Shown one piece after another: positions 48,041 to 58,675 of a stretch of 64,000 nt of DNA. Numbering within the stretch: position 1 is the stretch's first letter; each line of letters begins with the position of its first letter. The notes below the pieces were generated by a model that saw only the letters and a list, made by a program, of their open reading frames with translations, had not been told where the DNA came from and did not search any database. Origin of the DNA: SG8-30 sp963695155 (GTDB taxonomy: Bacteria > Pseudomonadota > Gammaproteobacteria > Steroidobacterales > Steroidobacteraceae); the NCBI GenBank assembly GCA_963695155.1, contig CAVOGD010000006.1:62001-126000 (forward strand). Reading direction: 5' to 3'. Position numbers and translations under genes: made by a program.

Positions 48041-48817
48041 TCACGCCGCCGCCTGCGCCTTCAGCCCGGCCGCCGCATCCCTGCCGAGGTAACGCTCGAT
48101 GATGCGCCGGCCGAGGTAGATCAGCGGAATGAGCGCCACCGCCATCAGCATCTTGTAGCCGTAGTTCACCGTGCCGACCGCCAGGAACAGGTCGATGGGC
48201 CACTGCTGCGGTCCCAGCACGAAGGCGATGTACAGCACGACGAAGCTGTCCACCAGCTGCGAGATGGCCGTGGAGCCCGTCGCGCGCAGCCAGATCCAGC
48301 GCTCGCCGGTCGCGGTGCGGATGCGGTGGAACACCGACACGTCGATCAGCTGCCCGATCAGGAACGCGACGATCGATCCGCCGATGGTCCACAGTCCCTG
48401 GCCGAAGACGCTGGCGAACGCCGCCTGCATGTCGGGCACGCCGCGCTCGCCCGCCACCGTCACCCACCACGCGGCCGGCGCCAGCTCGATGGCCGCGTAG
48501 GCGAACAGGAACGCGTAGGCGATGCAGCCGACCGCCAGCCACGAGATGAAGCGCACGCCGCGCACGCCGAAGTACTCGTTGATGATGTCGGTCATGATGA
48601 ACACGACCGGCCACAGCATGACGCCGGCGGTGAAGGACAGCGATCCCGACCGGCCGAACAGCCGCCAGTCGAAGGGCGGCAGGCCCAGCGTGTCCTCGAG
48701 GGCGAAAATCTTGACGCCAATGAACTCGGCCATCAGCGCATTGGTCACGAACAGGGCGCACAGCACGACGAACAACCGGTTCGGGCGCTGGCTGGCCTGC
48801 GGCACGCGGCGGCTCAC
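48041..48817 (-). CDS. Queuosine precursor transporter, YhhQ/VUT family
   Basis: 258 residues with six to seven membrane helices and the family motifs FIMTDIINEYFG and ISQLVDSFVVLYIAF. YhhQ imports the queuosine precursors preQ0 and preQ1. The start is GTG 48817, overlapping the stop of the cupin gene (GTGA). The N-terminus is longer than that of E. coli YhhQ. Confidence 0.9.
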   Translation of the reverse strand: MSRRVPQASQRPNRLFVVLCALFVTNALMAEFIGVKIFALEDTLGLPPFDWRLFGRSGSLSFTAGVMLWPVVFIMTDIINEYFGVRGVRFISWLAVGCIAYAFLFAYAAIELAPAAWWVTVAGERGVPDMQAAFASVFGQGLWTIGGSIVAFLIGQLIDVSVFHRIRTATGERWIWLRATGSTAISQLVDSFVVLYIAFVLGPQQWPIDLFLAVGTVNYGYKMLMAVALIPLIYLGRRIIERYLGRDAAAGLKAQAAA

Positions 48818-49170
48818 GGGTCGCGGTGCACGGTCTCGGGCGAGAACGCGGGCACGCAGACCGCGACGTAGCTGGCGCCGTCGGGCGTCGAGTAGCGCAC
48901 CCACTCGCCGGCCGCCACGTGCACCGCCTGCCCGGCGTGCACGTCCAGGACGCCGGCGGCGGATTCGACCCGCAGGCAGCCGTCCAGCACCAGGGAGTAT
49001 TCGTCGAAATCGGGGGTCTGGCCCGGCTCCACCCAGCCCGCCGGGCTGGTCATGCGGGCGATGCTGAGGCCGGTCGTGCCGCATTTCGCGCGGCCGACGA
49101 ACTCCTCGATGCGCTTGGGCAGGCTGCCGGCCGCCGCGACGACCGTGGGGGCTGCGATGATTCTGGGCAA
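48814..49170 (-). CDS. Cupin-domain protein
   Basis: 118 residues with one small beta-barrel: WVEPGQTPDFDEYSLVLDG, VHAGQAVHVAAGEWVRY. The usual cupin histidines are mostly missing (DEYS and HVAAGE remain), so metal binding is doubtful. Coupled to the YhhQ gene by overlap. Function unknown. Confidence 0.8.
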   Translation of the reverse strand: MPRIIAAPTVVAAAGSLPKRIEEFVGRAKCGTTGLSIARMTSPAGWVEPGQTPDFDEYSLVLDGCLRVESAAGVLDVHAGQAVHVAAGEWVRYSTPDGASYVAVCVPAFSPETVHRDP

Positions 49171-49224
49171 GGCGCGCTTCCCGGACGTGACCAGCGCGGA
49201 GTATCCCCCACGCCCGGCGCCGCC

Positions 49225-49437
49225 TCAATCCTCATCGTGGCCGAAGTAGTCCTCGAGTCGCGTCACGGTGTCCGTTTCCCAGCCGTCCGGCAGCTTGTCC
49301 GCCTGCTTCGAGAGCTGCCTGACGTGCGGCTTGATGCGCGCCAGCGCGCGCGCCTCCCAGCCGGCGTCCCGTGCCGCCTGCGGTGGCGGATCGCCGTCGC
49401 CCGTCACGGCCTTGTCGTCGTTCCTGTCGTCGCCCAT
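49225..49437 (-). CDS. Hypothetical 70-residue acidic protein
   Basis: A short soluble protein (MGDDRNDDKAVTGDGD start, ending EDYFGHDED), with an amphipathic middle ARALARIKPHVRQLSKQADKL. No family recognised. A GGGAC site precedes ATG 49437. Composition and codon phase look coding, but the evidence is modest. Confidence 0.5.
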   Translation of the reverse strand: MGDDRNDDKAVTGDGDPPPQAARDAGWEARALARIKPHVRQLSKQADKLPDGWETDTVTRLEDYFGHDED

Positions 49438-49529
49438 CGTCGTGTCCCGCAGCCGTGCGGGACACGTTACGCCGCCCGTTGCGGCGCTTATGCGACCGGC
49501 CTCACGAATGCGGCAGCCGCCCGGCCGCG

Positions 49530-49934
49530 TCACTTGCCGCGGTGGAATCTCAGGAGCGCCCGCCGCGTCTGCTTGTCAGGCTTGCCCGGGGTCTGCGGCG
49601 CGGCCAGCGACGCCAGTTGCCGCTGCTCGCGCATCCGCTCGCGCCGCGCGATGCTGCCGGGGCTCTCCTCGTAGAAGGTCCGGGCCTCGGGCGCGGGGCC
49701 GCGCCGCAGCGGGATGCCCAGCACCGTCACCGTCACGGCGTCGAAACCGGTGGTGATCTCGAGCTGGTCGCCCGCAGCCACCGGGCGCGACGGCTTCACG
49801 CGCTCGCCGTTGACGTGCACCTTGCCGCCGCTCACGGCCGCCGTGGCCAGCGACCGCGTGCGGAAGAAGCGCGCATGCCACAGCCACTTGTCCAGCCGCA
49901 GCCGGTCCTCGCCCGTTTCCCGTCCCCGCTCCAT
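49530..49934 (-). CDS. hslR: S4-domain ribosome-associated heat shock protein Hsp15
   Basis: 134 residues with an N-terminal S4 RNA-binding domain (RLDKWLWHARFFRTRSLA, GGKVHVNGERVKPSR) and a basic C-terminal tail. Hsp15 rescues 50S subunits carrying stuck nascent chains. Divergent from kbl. Confidence 0.9.
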   Translation of the reverse strand: MERGRETGEDRLRLDKWLWHARFFRTRSLATAAVSGGKVHVNGERVKPSRPVAAGDQLEITTGFDAVTVTVLGIPLRRGPAPEARTFYEESPGSIARRERMREQRQLASLAAPQTPGKPDKQTRRALLRFHRGK

Positions 49935-49968
49935 GCGCCAACACCCCGCGATCGCCGCCCGGGACACG

Positions 49969-49974
49969 TATAAT
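49969..49974 (+). promoter_or_regulatory. -10 box of the kbl-tdh promoter
   Basis: Perfect TATAAT 30 bases before the kbl GTG. No recognisable -35 at the proper distance, so an activator may be needed. Confidence 0.45.
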
Positions 49975-50003
49975 CGGCTCCTGCCACACGAGGAACCCGC
50001 CAC

Positions 50004-51194
<1,191 letters not shown>

Positions 51195-51201
51195 GGGCAC
51201 C

Positions 51202-52230
51202 ATGAAGGCACTGGTCAAGGCGCGGCGCGAGCCGGGCATCTGGCTGCAGGACATCGAGCGGCCTGCGGTCGGGCACAACGACGTGCTGATCCACATGCGC
51301 AAGACCGCCATCTGCGGCACCGACATCCACATCTACAACTGGGATGCCTGGGCGCAGAAGACGATTCCCGTGCCCATGCAGGTGGGCCACGAGTACTGCG
51401 GCGAGATCGTCGAGGTGGGCAGCGAGGTGGCGGGCCTGGCGCCCGGCGACCGCGTGTCCGGCGAGGGCCACATCACCTGCGGGCACTGCCGCAACTGCCG
51501 CGCCGGCCGCCGCCACCTGTGCCGCAACACCGCGGGGGTGGGCGTCAACCGGCCGGGCTGCTTCGCGGAGTACATGACGCTGCCGGCCGCCAACGTCTTC
51601 AAGCTGCCCGCCGCGATCAGCGACGAGATCGCGTCGATCCTCGACCCGCTGGGCAACGCCACGCACGCCGCGCTGTCCTTCAACCTGGTCGGCGAGGACG
51701 TGCTGATCACCGGCGCGGGCCCGATCGGCATCATGGCCGTGGCCATCGCGCGCTTCGTGGGCGCGCGCCACGTGGTCATCACGGACGTGAACGACTATCG
51801 CCTCGAGCTGGCGCGCAAGATGGGCGCGACGCGTGCCGTCAACGTCTCGCACGAGAACCTGCCGGACGTCATGCAGGAGCTCGGCATGGAGGAAGGGTTC
51901 GACGTGGGCCTCGAGATGTCGGGCAACCCGGGCGCCTTCCGCGACATGGTCAAGACCATGCACCACGGCGGCAGCATCGCGCTGCTGGGCATCCCGCCGG
52001 CCGACATGGCGATCGACTGGAACGACGTCATCTTCAAGGGCCTCGTCATCAAGGGCATCTACGGCCGCGAGATGTTCGAGACCTGGTACAAGATGGCGAG
52101 CATGCTGCAGAGCGGACTGGACGTCGCGCCGGTCATCACGCACCGCTTCCCGATCGGCGACTACCAGCGCGCCTTCGCGACCATGAACAGCGGTCGCTCG
52201 GGCAAGGTCATCCTGGACTGGGCGGCCTGA
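51202..52230 (+). CDS. tdh: L-threonine 3-dehydrogenase
   Basis: Zinc-dependent NAD dehydrogenase of the MDR family, 342 residues. Catalytic zinc site in CGTDIHIY and GHEYCGEIVE, structural zinc site CGHCRNCRAGRRHLC, nucleotide fold GAGPIGIMAV. GAGGG precedes the ATG. Confidence 0.97.
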   Translation: MKALVKARREPGIWLQDIERPAVGHNDVLIHMRKTAICGTDIHIYNWDAWAQKTIPVPMQVGHEYCGEIVEVGSEVAGLAPGDRVSGEGHITCGHCRNCRAGRRHLCRNTAGVGVNRPGCFAEYMTLPAANVFKLPAAISDEIASILDPLGNATHAALSFNLVGEDVLITGAGPIGIMAVAIARFVGARHVVITDVNDYRLELARKMGATRAVNVSHENLPDVMQELGMEEGFDVGLEMSGNPGAFRDMVKTMHHGGSIALLGIPPADMAIDWNDVIFKGLVIKGIYGREMFETWYKMASMLQSGLDVAPVITHRFPIGDYQRAFATMNSGRSGKVILDWAA

Positions 52231-52233
52231 GCC

Positions 52234-54078
52234 TCACTCGACGCGGCAGGCGCACCAGTACAGCGGGCGGCCGGACTCGGTGAGCCTGAGCAGGCTCGCC
52301 ACCTCCGGCGCCACCAGGTCCTGCAGCGGCAGCGCCGGACGCTTCACCTCGAAGCCCGCCCAGCGCACGAAGCGCGCCGCGGTCGTGCGCAGCTGGAACG
52401 CCAGCATGTCGCGCCAGCTGCGGCCCTGCTCGAGCCACTCGACGCCATAGCCGGCCGGCAGCCCGCCGAGGCGCGCGGCCTCCTCGATGGCGGCCGACAG
52501 CCCGCCGAACTCGTCCACCAGCCCCACCTTCCTGGCGTCCGCGCCGGACCAGACGCGGCCCTGGCCGATGCTGTCGATGTCCTCGTAGGGCCGCTGGCGC
52601 GCCTGCGCCACGCCGGCGACGAAGGTGCGGTAGGCGTGCCCGACGCTCGCCTGCAGCACCTCCCCGAGTTGCGGATTCAGGTCCCGGTCGAGGCGGCCGG
52701 CGCCGGCCAGCGCCGTGGTGCCGAAACCGTCGGTCGTGATGCCGATCTTGCCCAGGGTGCGGCCGAACGTCGGCAGCACGGCGTACACGCCGATCGAGCC
52801 CGTGACCGTGGTCGGCGCCGCGAAGATGCGGTCCGCCGGCGCGGCGATGTAGTAGCCGCCGGAGGCCGCCACGCTGGCCATCGACGCGACCACCGGCTTG
52901 CCGGCGGCCCGCAGCGCCACGACCTCGCGACGCACCTGCTCGGCTGCGAACATGCTGCCGCCGGGACTGTCTATGCGCAGCACGACCGCCTCGATGCGGT
53001 CGTCGAAGCGCGCCTGGCGCAGCAGCTCGGACAGCGTGTCGCCGCCCACCGTGCCCGGCGGCTGCACGCCGTCGTACATGTCGCCGGCGGCCACCACCAC
53101 GCCGACGTTGTGCTTGCTGCGCTTGCGCAGGGCGTGCTCGGACTCGAGCACGGCCAGGTACTGCCGCCAGTGCACGCCCCGGAAGCTGTGCTCGTCCTCG
53201 TCCCGCCCGACTTCTTCGGTGACGCGCTCGTCGAACTGCTCGCGGGTCTTCAGGCCGTCCACCAGGCCGCGGCCCAGCGCGTACTGCGCGAGGTCGCCCT
53301 CCGCCTGCCGGACGCCCGCGCCAGCCTGGTCCGCATAAGTCTGCAGCACCTGCGGCTCCAGCCCGCGCGCCGCGGCCACGTCGTCCTTCCACGCCTCCCA
53401 CAGCGCGCCGATCCAGACCTGCGCCTCGCTGCGGTTCTCCTCGGACATGTCGCTGCGCGTGAGGTTCTCGGGCGCCGACTTGTGCGCGCCCACCTTGAAG
53501 ACGTTGACCTCGACGCCCAGCTTGTCGGCCGTGCCCTTCAGGTACTGCCGGAAATACGCGTAGCCCTCGATGATCACCACGCCGAACGGGTCCAGGTACA
53601 CCTCGTCCGCCTGCGCGGCGAGGTAGTAGTGACGCTGGTCGTAGTAGGTGCCCCAGGCCAGCACCTTCTTGCCCGACTTGCGGAACTCCGCGATCGCGCG
53701 GCCGAGTTCCTGCAGCGCCGGCAGGCCCGCGCGCTCGAGCGCGCCGAGATCGAGCACCAGCGCCTGCACGCGGTCGTCGTCGGCCGCGGCCCTGAGCACG
53801 TCGAGCAGGTCTTCCAGCCGCGTTTCGGGCTGGTACTCGCCGGCCAGGTCGAACAGTGCGCGGTCCAGCGCGTCGCCCGACAGCTCCTCGACGATGCGGC
53901 CCTCCGGCGCCAGCACCAGCGCGGCCTCGCTGGGCACGTAAGGCAGCGTCGAACGGGTCGCGGCCAGGAAGATGCCGAACAGCGCCAGCAGCAGGATCAG
54001 GTGCAGCACCTTGCGCACGCCGTCCAGCGCATGCCAGATGCCCCGGAAGATCCCGCCGACTGCCTTGAGTACACCCAT
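52234..54078 (-). CDS. sppA: Signal peptide peptidase SppA (67 kDa type)
   Basis: 614 residues: one N-terminal membrane helix (about 25-44), then two S49 domains. The dyad is the lysine in VGAHKSAPEN of the first domain and the serine in ASVAASGGYYIA of the second. It cleaves leftover signal peptides in the membrane. ATG 54078 is chosen because it gives the normal N-terminus. Confidence 0.95.
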   Translation of the reverse strand: MGVLKAVGGIFRGIWHALDGVRKVLHLILLLALFGIFLAATRSTLPYVPSEAALVLAPEGRIVEELSGDALDRALFDLAGEYQPETRLEDLLDVLRAAADDDRVQALVLDLGALERAGLPALQELGRAIAEFRKSGKKVLAWGTYYDQRHYYLAAQADEVYLDPFGVVIIEGYAYFRQYLKGTADKLGVEVNVFKVGAHKSAPENLTRSDMSEENRSEAQVWIGALWEAWKDDVAAARGLEPQVLQTYADQAGAGVRQAEGDLAQYALGRGLVDGLKTREQFDERVTEEVGRDEDEHSFRGVHWRQYLAVLESEHALRKRSKHNVGVVVAAGDMYDGVQPPGTVGGDTLSELLRQARFDDRIEAVVLRIDSPGGSMFAAEQVRREVVALRAAGKPVVASMASVAASGGYYIAAPADRIFAAPTTVTGSIGVYAVLPTFGRTLGKIGITTDGFGTTALAGAGRLDRDLNPQLGEVLQASVGHAYRTFVAGVAQARQRPYEDIDSIGQGRVWSGADARKVGLVDEFGGLSAAIEEAARLGGLPAGYGVEWLEQGRSWRDMLAFQLRTTAARFVRWAGFEVKRPALPLQDLVAPEVASLLRLTESGRPLYWCACRVE

Positions 54079-54164
54079 GAGCGTCGCGCCTCGCCATCGC
54101 GCCGGACCGGCCGGCCCGCCAGAGTCTACCCGGCCGGCCCGACCGGCGTGAATCGCCATTCACG

Positions 54165-54199
54165 GGACCAAAGCAAACGGGGCCGCAGGGGGCCCCGTT
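54165..54199 (-). terminator. Rho-independent terminator after rplS
   Basis: Perfect nine-base stem AACGGGGCC/GGCCCCGTT (54176-54184 with 54191-54199), six-base loop, followed on the minus strand by TGCTTTGG. The T-run is short, so termination may be partial. Confidence 0.6.
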
Positions 54200-54226
54200 G
54201 CTGCAAACCGGCGGCGCCTGGCGGCG

Positions 54227-54574
54227 TCAGTCGATCTTTTCCTCGATGCGCGCCGACCGGCCCGAGCGCTCGCGCAGGAAGTACAGCTTGGCGCGGCGCA
54301 CGTTGCCGCGGCGCTTGACCTGCACGTCGGCGATGGCCGGGCTGTGGCTCTGGAACACGCGCTCGACGCCCTCGCCGTGCGAGATCTTGCGCACGGTGAA
54401 CGAGCTGTTGAGGCCGCGGTTCTTGCGCGCGATGACCACGCCTTCGTAGGCCTGCACGCGCTCGCGCTCGCCTTCCTTGACCTTGACCTGTACGACGACG
54501 GTGTCGCCCGGCACGAAGTCCGGCAGCTTGCGGGCCATGGCCCGGGCCTCGAAATCCTGGATGATCTTGTTCAT
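54227..54574 (-). CDS. rplS: 50S ribosomal protein L19
   Basis: 115 residues, standard L19 (PDFVPGDTVVVQVKVKEG, EGVVIARKNRGLNSSFTVRKIS, RAKLYFLRERSGRSARI). Last gene of rpsP-rimM-trmD-rplS, followed by a terminator hairpin. Confidence 0.98.
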   Translation of the reverse strand: MNKIIQDFEARAMARKLPDFVPGDTVVVQVKVKEGERERVQAYEGVVIARKNRGLNSSFTVRKISHGEGVERVFQSHSPAIADVQVKRRGNVRRAKLYFLRERSGRSARIEEKID

Positions 54575-54595
54575 GGGTCTGTTCCCGTTGTCGAT

Positions 54596-55361
54596 TCAAG
54601 CCGTGCGCCCGGGCGGCTCGACTCCCGCCTCGGCGCAATATTCCTCGAGGAGCGCGCGCTCCTCCCGTCCCAGTTCCCGCCCCGCCAGCAGCTCCGGCCG
54701 CCGCTGCCAGGTCAGGCCCAGCGCCTGCTTCAGGCGCCAGCGCCGGATCGCCTCGTGGTTGCCGCCCAGCAGCACCTCCGGCACCCGCCGGCCCTGCCAC
54801 GCCTCCGGCCGCGTGAACTGCGGCCAGTCGAGCAGGCCGTCCGCGAACGACTCCTGGCCCGCCGAGGCCTCGTCGCCCAGCACGCCGGGCAAGCAGCCTC
54901 GCCACCGCGTCCACCACGATCAGCGCCGGCAGCTCGCCGCCCGACACGACGTAGTCGCCGACCGACAATTCCTCGTCCACCAGCGCGTCCAGCACGCGCT
55001 GGTCCACGCCCTCATACCGCCCCGCCACCAGCACCGCGCCCGGCAGCGCCGCGAGCCGCGCCGCGGCCCGCTGGTCGAACCGCCGGCCCTGCGCGCTGAG
55101 CGCGATCACCGGGCAACCGTCCGGCAGCCGCGCCGACGCCGCGCGGATGGCTGCCTCGAGCGGCTCGGGCTTCATCACCATCCCGGGCCCGCCGCCGTAC
55201 GGCCGGTCGTCCACGGTCCGGTGCACGTCCGCCACATGCGCCCGCGGGTCCTCGGTGCCGACCTCCAGCAGCCCGCGCCCGGCCGCCCGTCCCACCACGC
55301 CGCAGGTGAGGTACGCCCGGATCAGCTCCGGAAACAGCGTGACCACCTCGAAGCGCAACAC
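54596..55361 (-). CDS. trmD: tRNA (guanine-N1)-methyltransferase TrmD, frame-shifted
   Basis: Methylates G37 of tRNAs; essential in most bacteria. LRFEVVTLFPELI begins the SPOUT domain, with YGGGPGMVMKPEPL, GRYEGVDQRV and SVGDYVVSGGELPALIVVDAVARLL in the first frame. An extra base near 54891 separates it from PGVLGDEASAGQESF and the C-terminal helical domain. GTG 55361 with an AGG site is the likely start. Span 766 is one over a multiple of three. Confidence 0.94.
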
Positions 55362-55368
55362 CGTCAAC

Positions 55369-55893
55369 CTAGACGTCCGGATCCCAGTCCACCACGATGC
55401 GCCCGGCACCGAGGTCGACCTGTTTCAGGTGGCGCGGCACCAGCGGCACCAGGCGCTCGCGCTCACCCACCACGATCATGACCGGGTTGGCCGGCGTCTC
55501 GGCAAAGCCATCGACCCTGCCCAGCACCTCGCCGCCGGTCGTGACGACTTCGAGTCCCTCGAGGTCCGCCCAGTAGTACTGGCGTCCGCCGAGGGCCGGC
55601 AACTCGCTGCGCGGCACGCTCACATCGCAGTGCGCGAGCGCGGCCGCCGCATCGCGGTCGTCTACTCCCTCGAGTCGCGCCACCAGGGCCTTGCCGTGGC
55701 GGCGTCCCTCCAGGGGCCGCAGCGTCCTGGGACCGGATCGCGGCACGTTCACGTGCCACACGCCGAAGTCCAGGACATCCTCCAGCGGCTCGGTGTAGGA
55801 CCTCACCTTCACCCAGCCCTTGACCCCGAATGGGCCGGTGATGCGCCCCAGCGTCACCAGCGGCCCGGCCGGCACCGACGGATCAACCGTCAT
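55369..55893 (-). CDS. rimM: Ribosome maturation factor RimM
   Basis: 174 residues: GRITGPFGVKGWVKVRSYTEP in the N-terminal barrel and YYWADLEGLEV opening the PRC barrel. Binds S19 and helps 30S assembly. Confidence 0.97.
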   Translation of the reverse strand: MTVDPSVPAGPLVTLGRITGPFGVKGWVKVRSYTEPLEDVLDFGVWHVNVPRSGPRTLRPLEGRRHGKALVARLEGVDDRDAAAALAHCDVSVPRSELPALGGRQYYWADLEGLEVVTTGGEVLGRVDGFAETPANPVMIVVGERERLVPLVPRHLKQVDLGAGRIVVDWDPDV

Positions 55894-55917
55894 GGCCCGG
55901 CATCCCCGGCCACGTCC

Positions 55918-56175
55918 TCAGGCGGCCGCGGGCCGCTTGCGGTAGGCCGTCACGAGCGCCCGCACGCGGTCCGACATCTGTGCGCCGGTGCCCGTCCAGT
56001 GGTCGATGCGGGCGAGGTCGAGCTGGATCTTCGTGTCCTGGTTGCGCGCGACGGGGTTGAAGTAACCCACCTGCTCGAGCACCCGGCCACCCTGCCGCTT
56101 GCGGCTGTCTGCGACGACGACGTGGTAGAAAGGGGAATTCTTGCCGCCACGACGCGTCAATCGGATCGTCACCAT
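55918..56175 (-). CDS. rpsP: 30S ribosomal protein S16
   Basis: 85 residues, standard S16 (VTIRLTRRGGKNSPFYHVVVADSR, VGYFNPVARN). First gene of the ribosomal block after ffh. Confidence 0.98.
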   Translation of the reverse strand: MVTIRLTRRGGKNSPFYHVVVADSRKRQGGRVLEQVGYFNPVARNQDTKIQLDLARIDHWTGTGAQMSDRVRALVTAYRKRPAAA

Positions 56176-56263
56176 CGAAACTGTCCTCGAAATCGAAACC
56201 CGCGCGCACCCTCAGCGTGCACACCGGCGGCCGGCCTGGAGCCCGGTCGCCAAAGAGCCGCGC

Positions 56264-56291
56264 ATATTACCTAAAATCCGCGGGAAGTTAA
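56264..56291 (-). promoter_or_regulatory. Candidate promoter of the rpsP operon
   Basis: On the minus strand TTAACT (56291-56286), 16 bases, TAATAT (56269-56264), about 90 bases before rpsP. It lies right after the hairpin that follows ffh. Confidence 0.45.
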
Positions 56292-56298
56292 ATAGTTA

Positions 56299-56313
56299 GC
56301 CCCGTAACGGGGC
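56299..56313 (-). terminator. Hairpin after ffh, possible terminator
   Basis: GCCCCG-TTA-CGGGGC stem just past the ffh stop. The tail TAACTATTT is a poor U-run, so it could be a weak terminator or attenuator before rpsP. Confidence 0.4.
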
Positions 56314-56317
56314 CCTT

Positions 56318-57691
56318 TCAGCGGCGTGGCGGCAAGCCCCCGGGCAAGCCGCCCGGCAGCCGCCCCCCCAGCCCGCGCAGCATCTTGCGCAGTCCGCCGC
56401 CCTGCAGGCGCTTCATCACCCGCGCCATGTCGGCGAATTGCTTGAGCAGGCGGTTGACGTCCTGCACCTGCACCCCCGCGCCGCCGGCGATGCGGCGGCG
56501 CCTGGAGCCCTTGACGATGTCGGGCCGGTGGCGTTCCGCGGGGGTCATGGAGTCGATGATCGCGATCTGCCGGCGGATCGCGCGCTCGTCCACCTGGCCG
56601 GCCTGCCCCGCCGGCACCATCCCCTGCGGCAACTTGTCCATGACCGCAGCCAGGCCGCCGGCATCCTGCAGCTGCCTGAGCTGCTCGCGCAGGTCGGTCA
56701 GGTCGAGGCCGCGGCCCTTGCTCAGCTTGCGGGCCAGCGCCTCGGCCTTGTCCTGGTCCACGCGGGCATGGACCTGCTCGACCAGCGAGACGACGTCGCC
56801 CATGCCGAGGATGCGCGAGGCCACCCGTTCCGGATGGAACACCTCGAGGGCATCGACCTTCTCGCCGACGCCCATGAACACGATCGGCTTGCCGGTCACG
56901 TGGCGCACCGACAGCGCCGCGCCGCCGCGCGCATCGCCATCGGCTTTCGTGAGGATCACGCCGGTGAGCGCCAGCGCCTCGTCGAAGGCGCGCGCCGCGT
57001 TGACGGCGTCCTGGCCGGCCATGCTGTCCACGACGAACAGCCTCTCGAACGGCTGCGCCGCCTCGTCCACCGCGCGCACCTCGGCCATCATCTCCACGTC
57101 GACGTGCAGACGGCCGGCCGTGTCCAGGATGACGACGTCGTGCGCGTGGCGGCGGCCGTGCTGCACGGCCGCGCGTGCGATGTCCGCCGCCGGCGTCGTC
57201 GGCTCGGCCGCGAAATAGTCCGCGCCGACCTGCCCGGCGAGGCGCTCCAGCTGGGTCATGGCGGCCGGCCGGTGCACGTCGGTGCTGGCCAGCAGGACCC
57301 GCTTGTTGCGCGTCTCCATCAGGTGCCGGGCCAGCTTGGCGGCGGTCGTGGTCTTGCCGGCGCCCTGCAGGCCGGCCAGCAGGATCACGACGGGCGGCTG
57401 CGCGCGCAGTTCGAGGCCGCGGCCCGGCTCGCCCATCACGGCCACCAGCTCCTCGTGGATGATCTTGATGAAGGCCTGGCCCGGCGACAGGCTGCGGGCC
57501 ACCTCCTCGCCCACGGCGCGCGCGCGCACGGCTTCGGTGAAGGCCTTGACGACCGGCACGGCCACGTCCGCTTCCAGCAGCGCCATGCGCACCTGGCGCA
57601 GGGCGTCCGCGATGTTGTCGTCCGTCAGCCGGCCGCGGCCGCGCACTGCGGCGACGGCCTGCGACAGGCGTTCGGTGAGCGCTTGGAACAT
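56318..57691 (-). CDS. ffh: Signal recognition particle protein Ffh
   Basis: GTPase that with 4.5S RNA targets membrane proteins. N domain, G domain (G1 LQGAGKTTTAAKL, G3 DTAGRL, G4 TKADGDARGG) and Met-rich M domain with GSRRRRIAGGAGVQVQDVN. 457 residues. Its RNA partner is encoded at 21.9-22.0 kb of this window. Confidence 0.97.
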   Translation of the reverse strand: MFQALTERLSQAVAAVRGRGRLTDDNIADALRQVRMALLEADVAVPVVKAFTEAVRARAVGEEVARSLSPGQAFIKIIHEELVAVMGEPGRGLELRAQPPVVILLAGLQGAGKTTTAAKLARHLMETRNKRVLLASTDVHRPAAMTQLERLAGQVGADYFAAEPTTPAADIARAAVQHGRRHAHDVVILDTAGRLHVDVEMMAEVRAVDEAAQPFERLFVVDSMAGQDAVNAARAFDEALALTGVILTKADGDARGGAALSVRHVTGKPIVFMGVGEKVDALEVFHPERVASRILGMGDVVSLVEQVHARVDQDKAEALARKLSKGRGLDLTDLREQLRQLQDAGGLAAVMDKLPQGMVPAGQAGQVDERAIRRQIAIIDSMTPAERHRPDIVKGSRRRRIAGGAGVQVQDVNRLLKQFADMARVMKRLQGGGLRKMLRGLGGRLPGGLPGGLPPRR

Positions 57692-57728
57692 CGCTGGTGC
57701 AACCTCGGACGGCCGGCGGGCGGCGCCG

Positions 57729-57769
57729 ATTATAGGGCCTGCGTATTGGGCGCGTGCTTGCCGTACAAT
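57729..57769. promoter_or_regulatory. Divergent -10 boxes for ffh and the CcsA-like gene
   Basis: Perfect TATAAT on the minus strand at 57734-57729 (for ffh) and TACAAT on the plus strand at 57764-57769 (for the CcsA-like gene). Neither has a clear -35. Confidence 0.45.
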
Positions 57770-57798
57770 TGCCTGCAACGCCACCAGCGAGGCACCGC

Positions 57799-58596
57799 GT
57801 GTACGTCCTGGTCATCGTCCTGTACATCGCTGCAGCCGCCCTCGCGGCGTGGGGCGCGTGGCGCGGCCGTGCGGCGGATGCGGCGCGGGGACCGGCGCCC
57901 TACCTGGCCTGCGTGGCCGTGGCCGGGCACCTCGTCTGGCTGTCGCTGACGCTGCGCGCGGAATCCGGTTTCGCGCTGGACATCGCCGGCAGCCTGTCGC
58001 TGTTCGGGCTGGTGGTCGGCTCGATCGGCGTGCTGCTGGCCTTCCGCCGCAACTTCCGCGCGCCCGCCGCCATCCTGTTCGTCACGGCCGGACTGCTGGC
58101 GCTCGGCACCGGCAGCCTGCCCACCGCCGCGGCGGTCATCCATCCAGGCTGGGCGATGGCGGCGCACATCACGCTCTCGGCGCTGGCCTTCGGGCTGCTG
58201 GCCACCGCGGCGCTGCTGGCCATCGTGCTGGCCGCGCAGCAGTCCAGCCTGCGCAGCCGCAAGCCGGCCCGCTGGCTGGCGGCGCTGCCGCCGATGGAGA
58301 GCATGGAGGACGCCGTCTTCACGCTGCTGGCCGTGGGTTTCGTCGCCCTGTCCACGACGCTGCTGATCGGCGCGTTCTTCGTCACCGACCTGTTCGCGCA
58401 GCGGCTCGCGCACAAGGTCACGCTGGCGCTGGTCGCGTGGGCCATCTTCGGCGTGCTGCTGCTGGGGCGGCACCGCTTCGGCTGGCGCGGCCGCAAGGCC
58501 ACGCAGCTGGTGCTCGCCGGTTTCGTCTTCCTGGCGATGTCCTACCTGCTGACCAAGTTCATCCTCGAGGAGGTGCTCGGACGCCACTGGGGTTGA
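57799..58596 (+). CDS. CcsA/YpjD-like cytochrome c assembly-family membrane protein
   Basis: 265 residues, eight membrane helices, with family histidines in IHPGWAMAAHITLS and AHKVTLALVAW. In E. coli the same position beside ffh holds ypjD, next to the CorB-like gene yfjD; the pair is linked to magnesium resistance. Heme handling is not proven for this branch. GTG 57799 with GAGG upstream is the likely start. Confidence 0.88.
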   Translation: MYVLVIVLYIAAAALAAWGAWRGRAADAARGPAPYLACVAVAGHLVWLSLTLRAESGFALDIAGSLSLFGLVVGSIGVLLAFRRNFRAPAAILFVTAGLLALGTGSLPTAAAVIHPGWAMAAHITLSALAFGLLATAALLAIVLAAQQSSLRSRKPARWLAALPPMESMEDAVFTLLAVGFVALSTTLLIGAFFVTDLFAQRLAHKVTLALVAWAIFGVLLLGRHRFGWRGRKATQLVLAGFVFLAMSYLLTKFILEEVLGRHWG

Positions 58597-58675
58597 TGCG
58601 TCCGGGACTGCATACCTTGACGCGGCGGCGCAGCGCTTGCTGCAATGCCCGGGCCCTGGCCACACGACCCGCTGC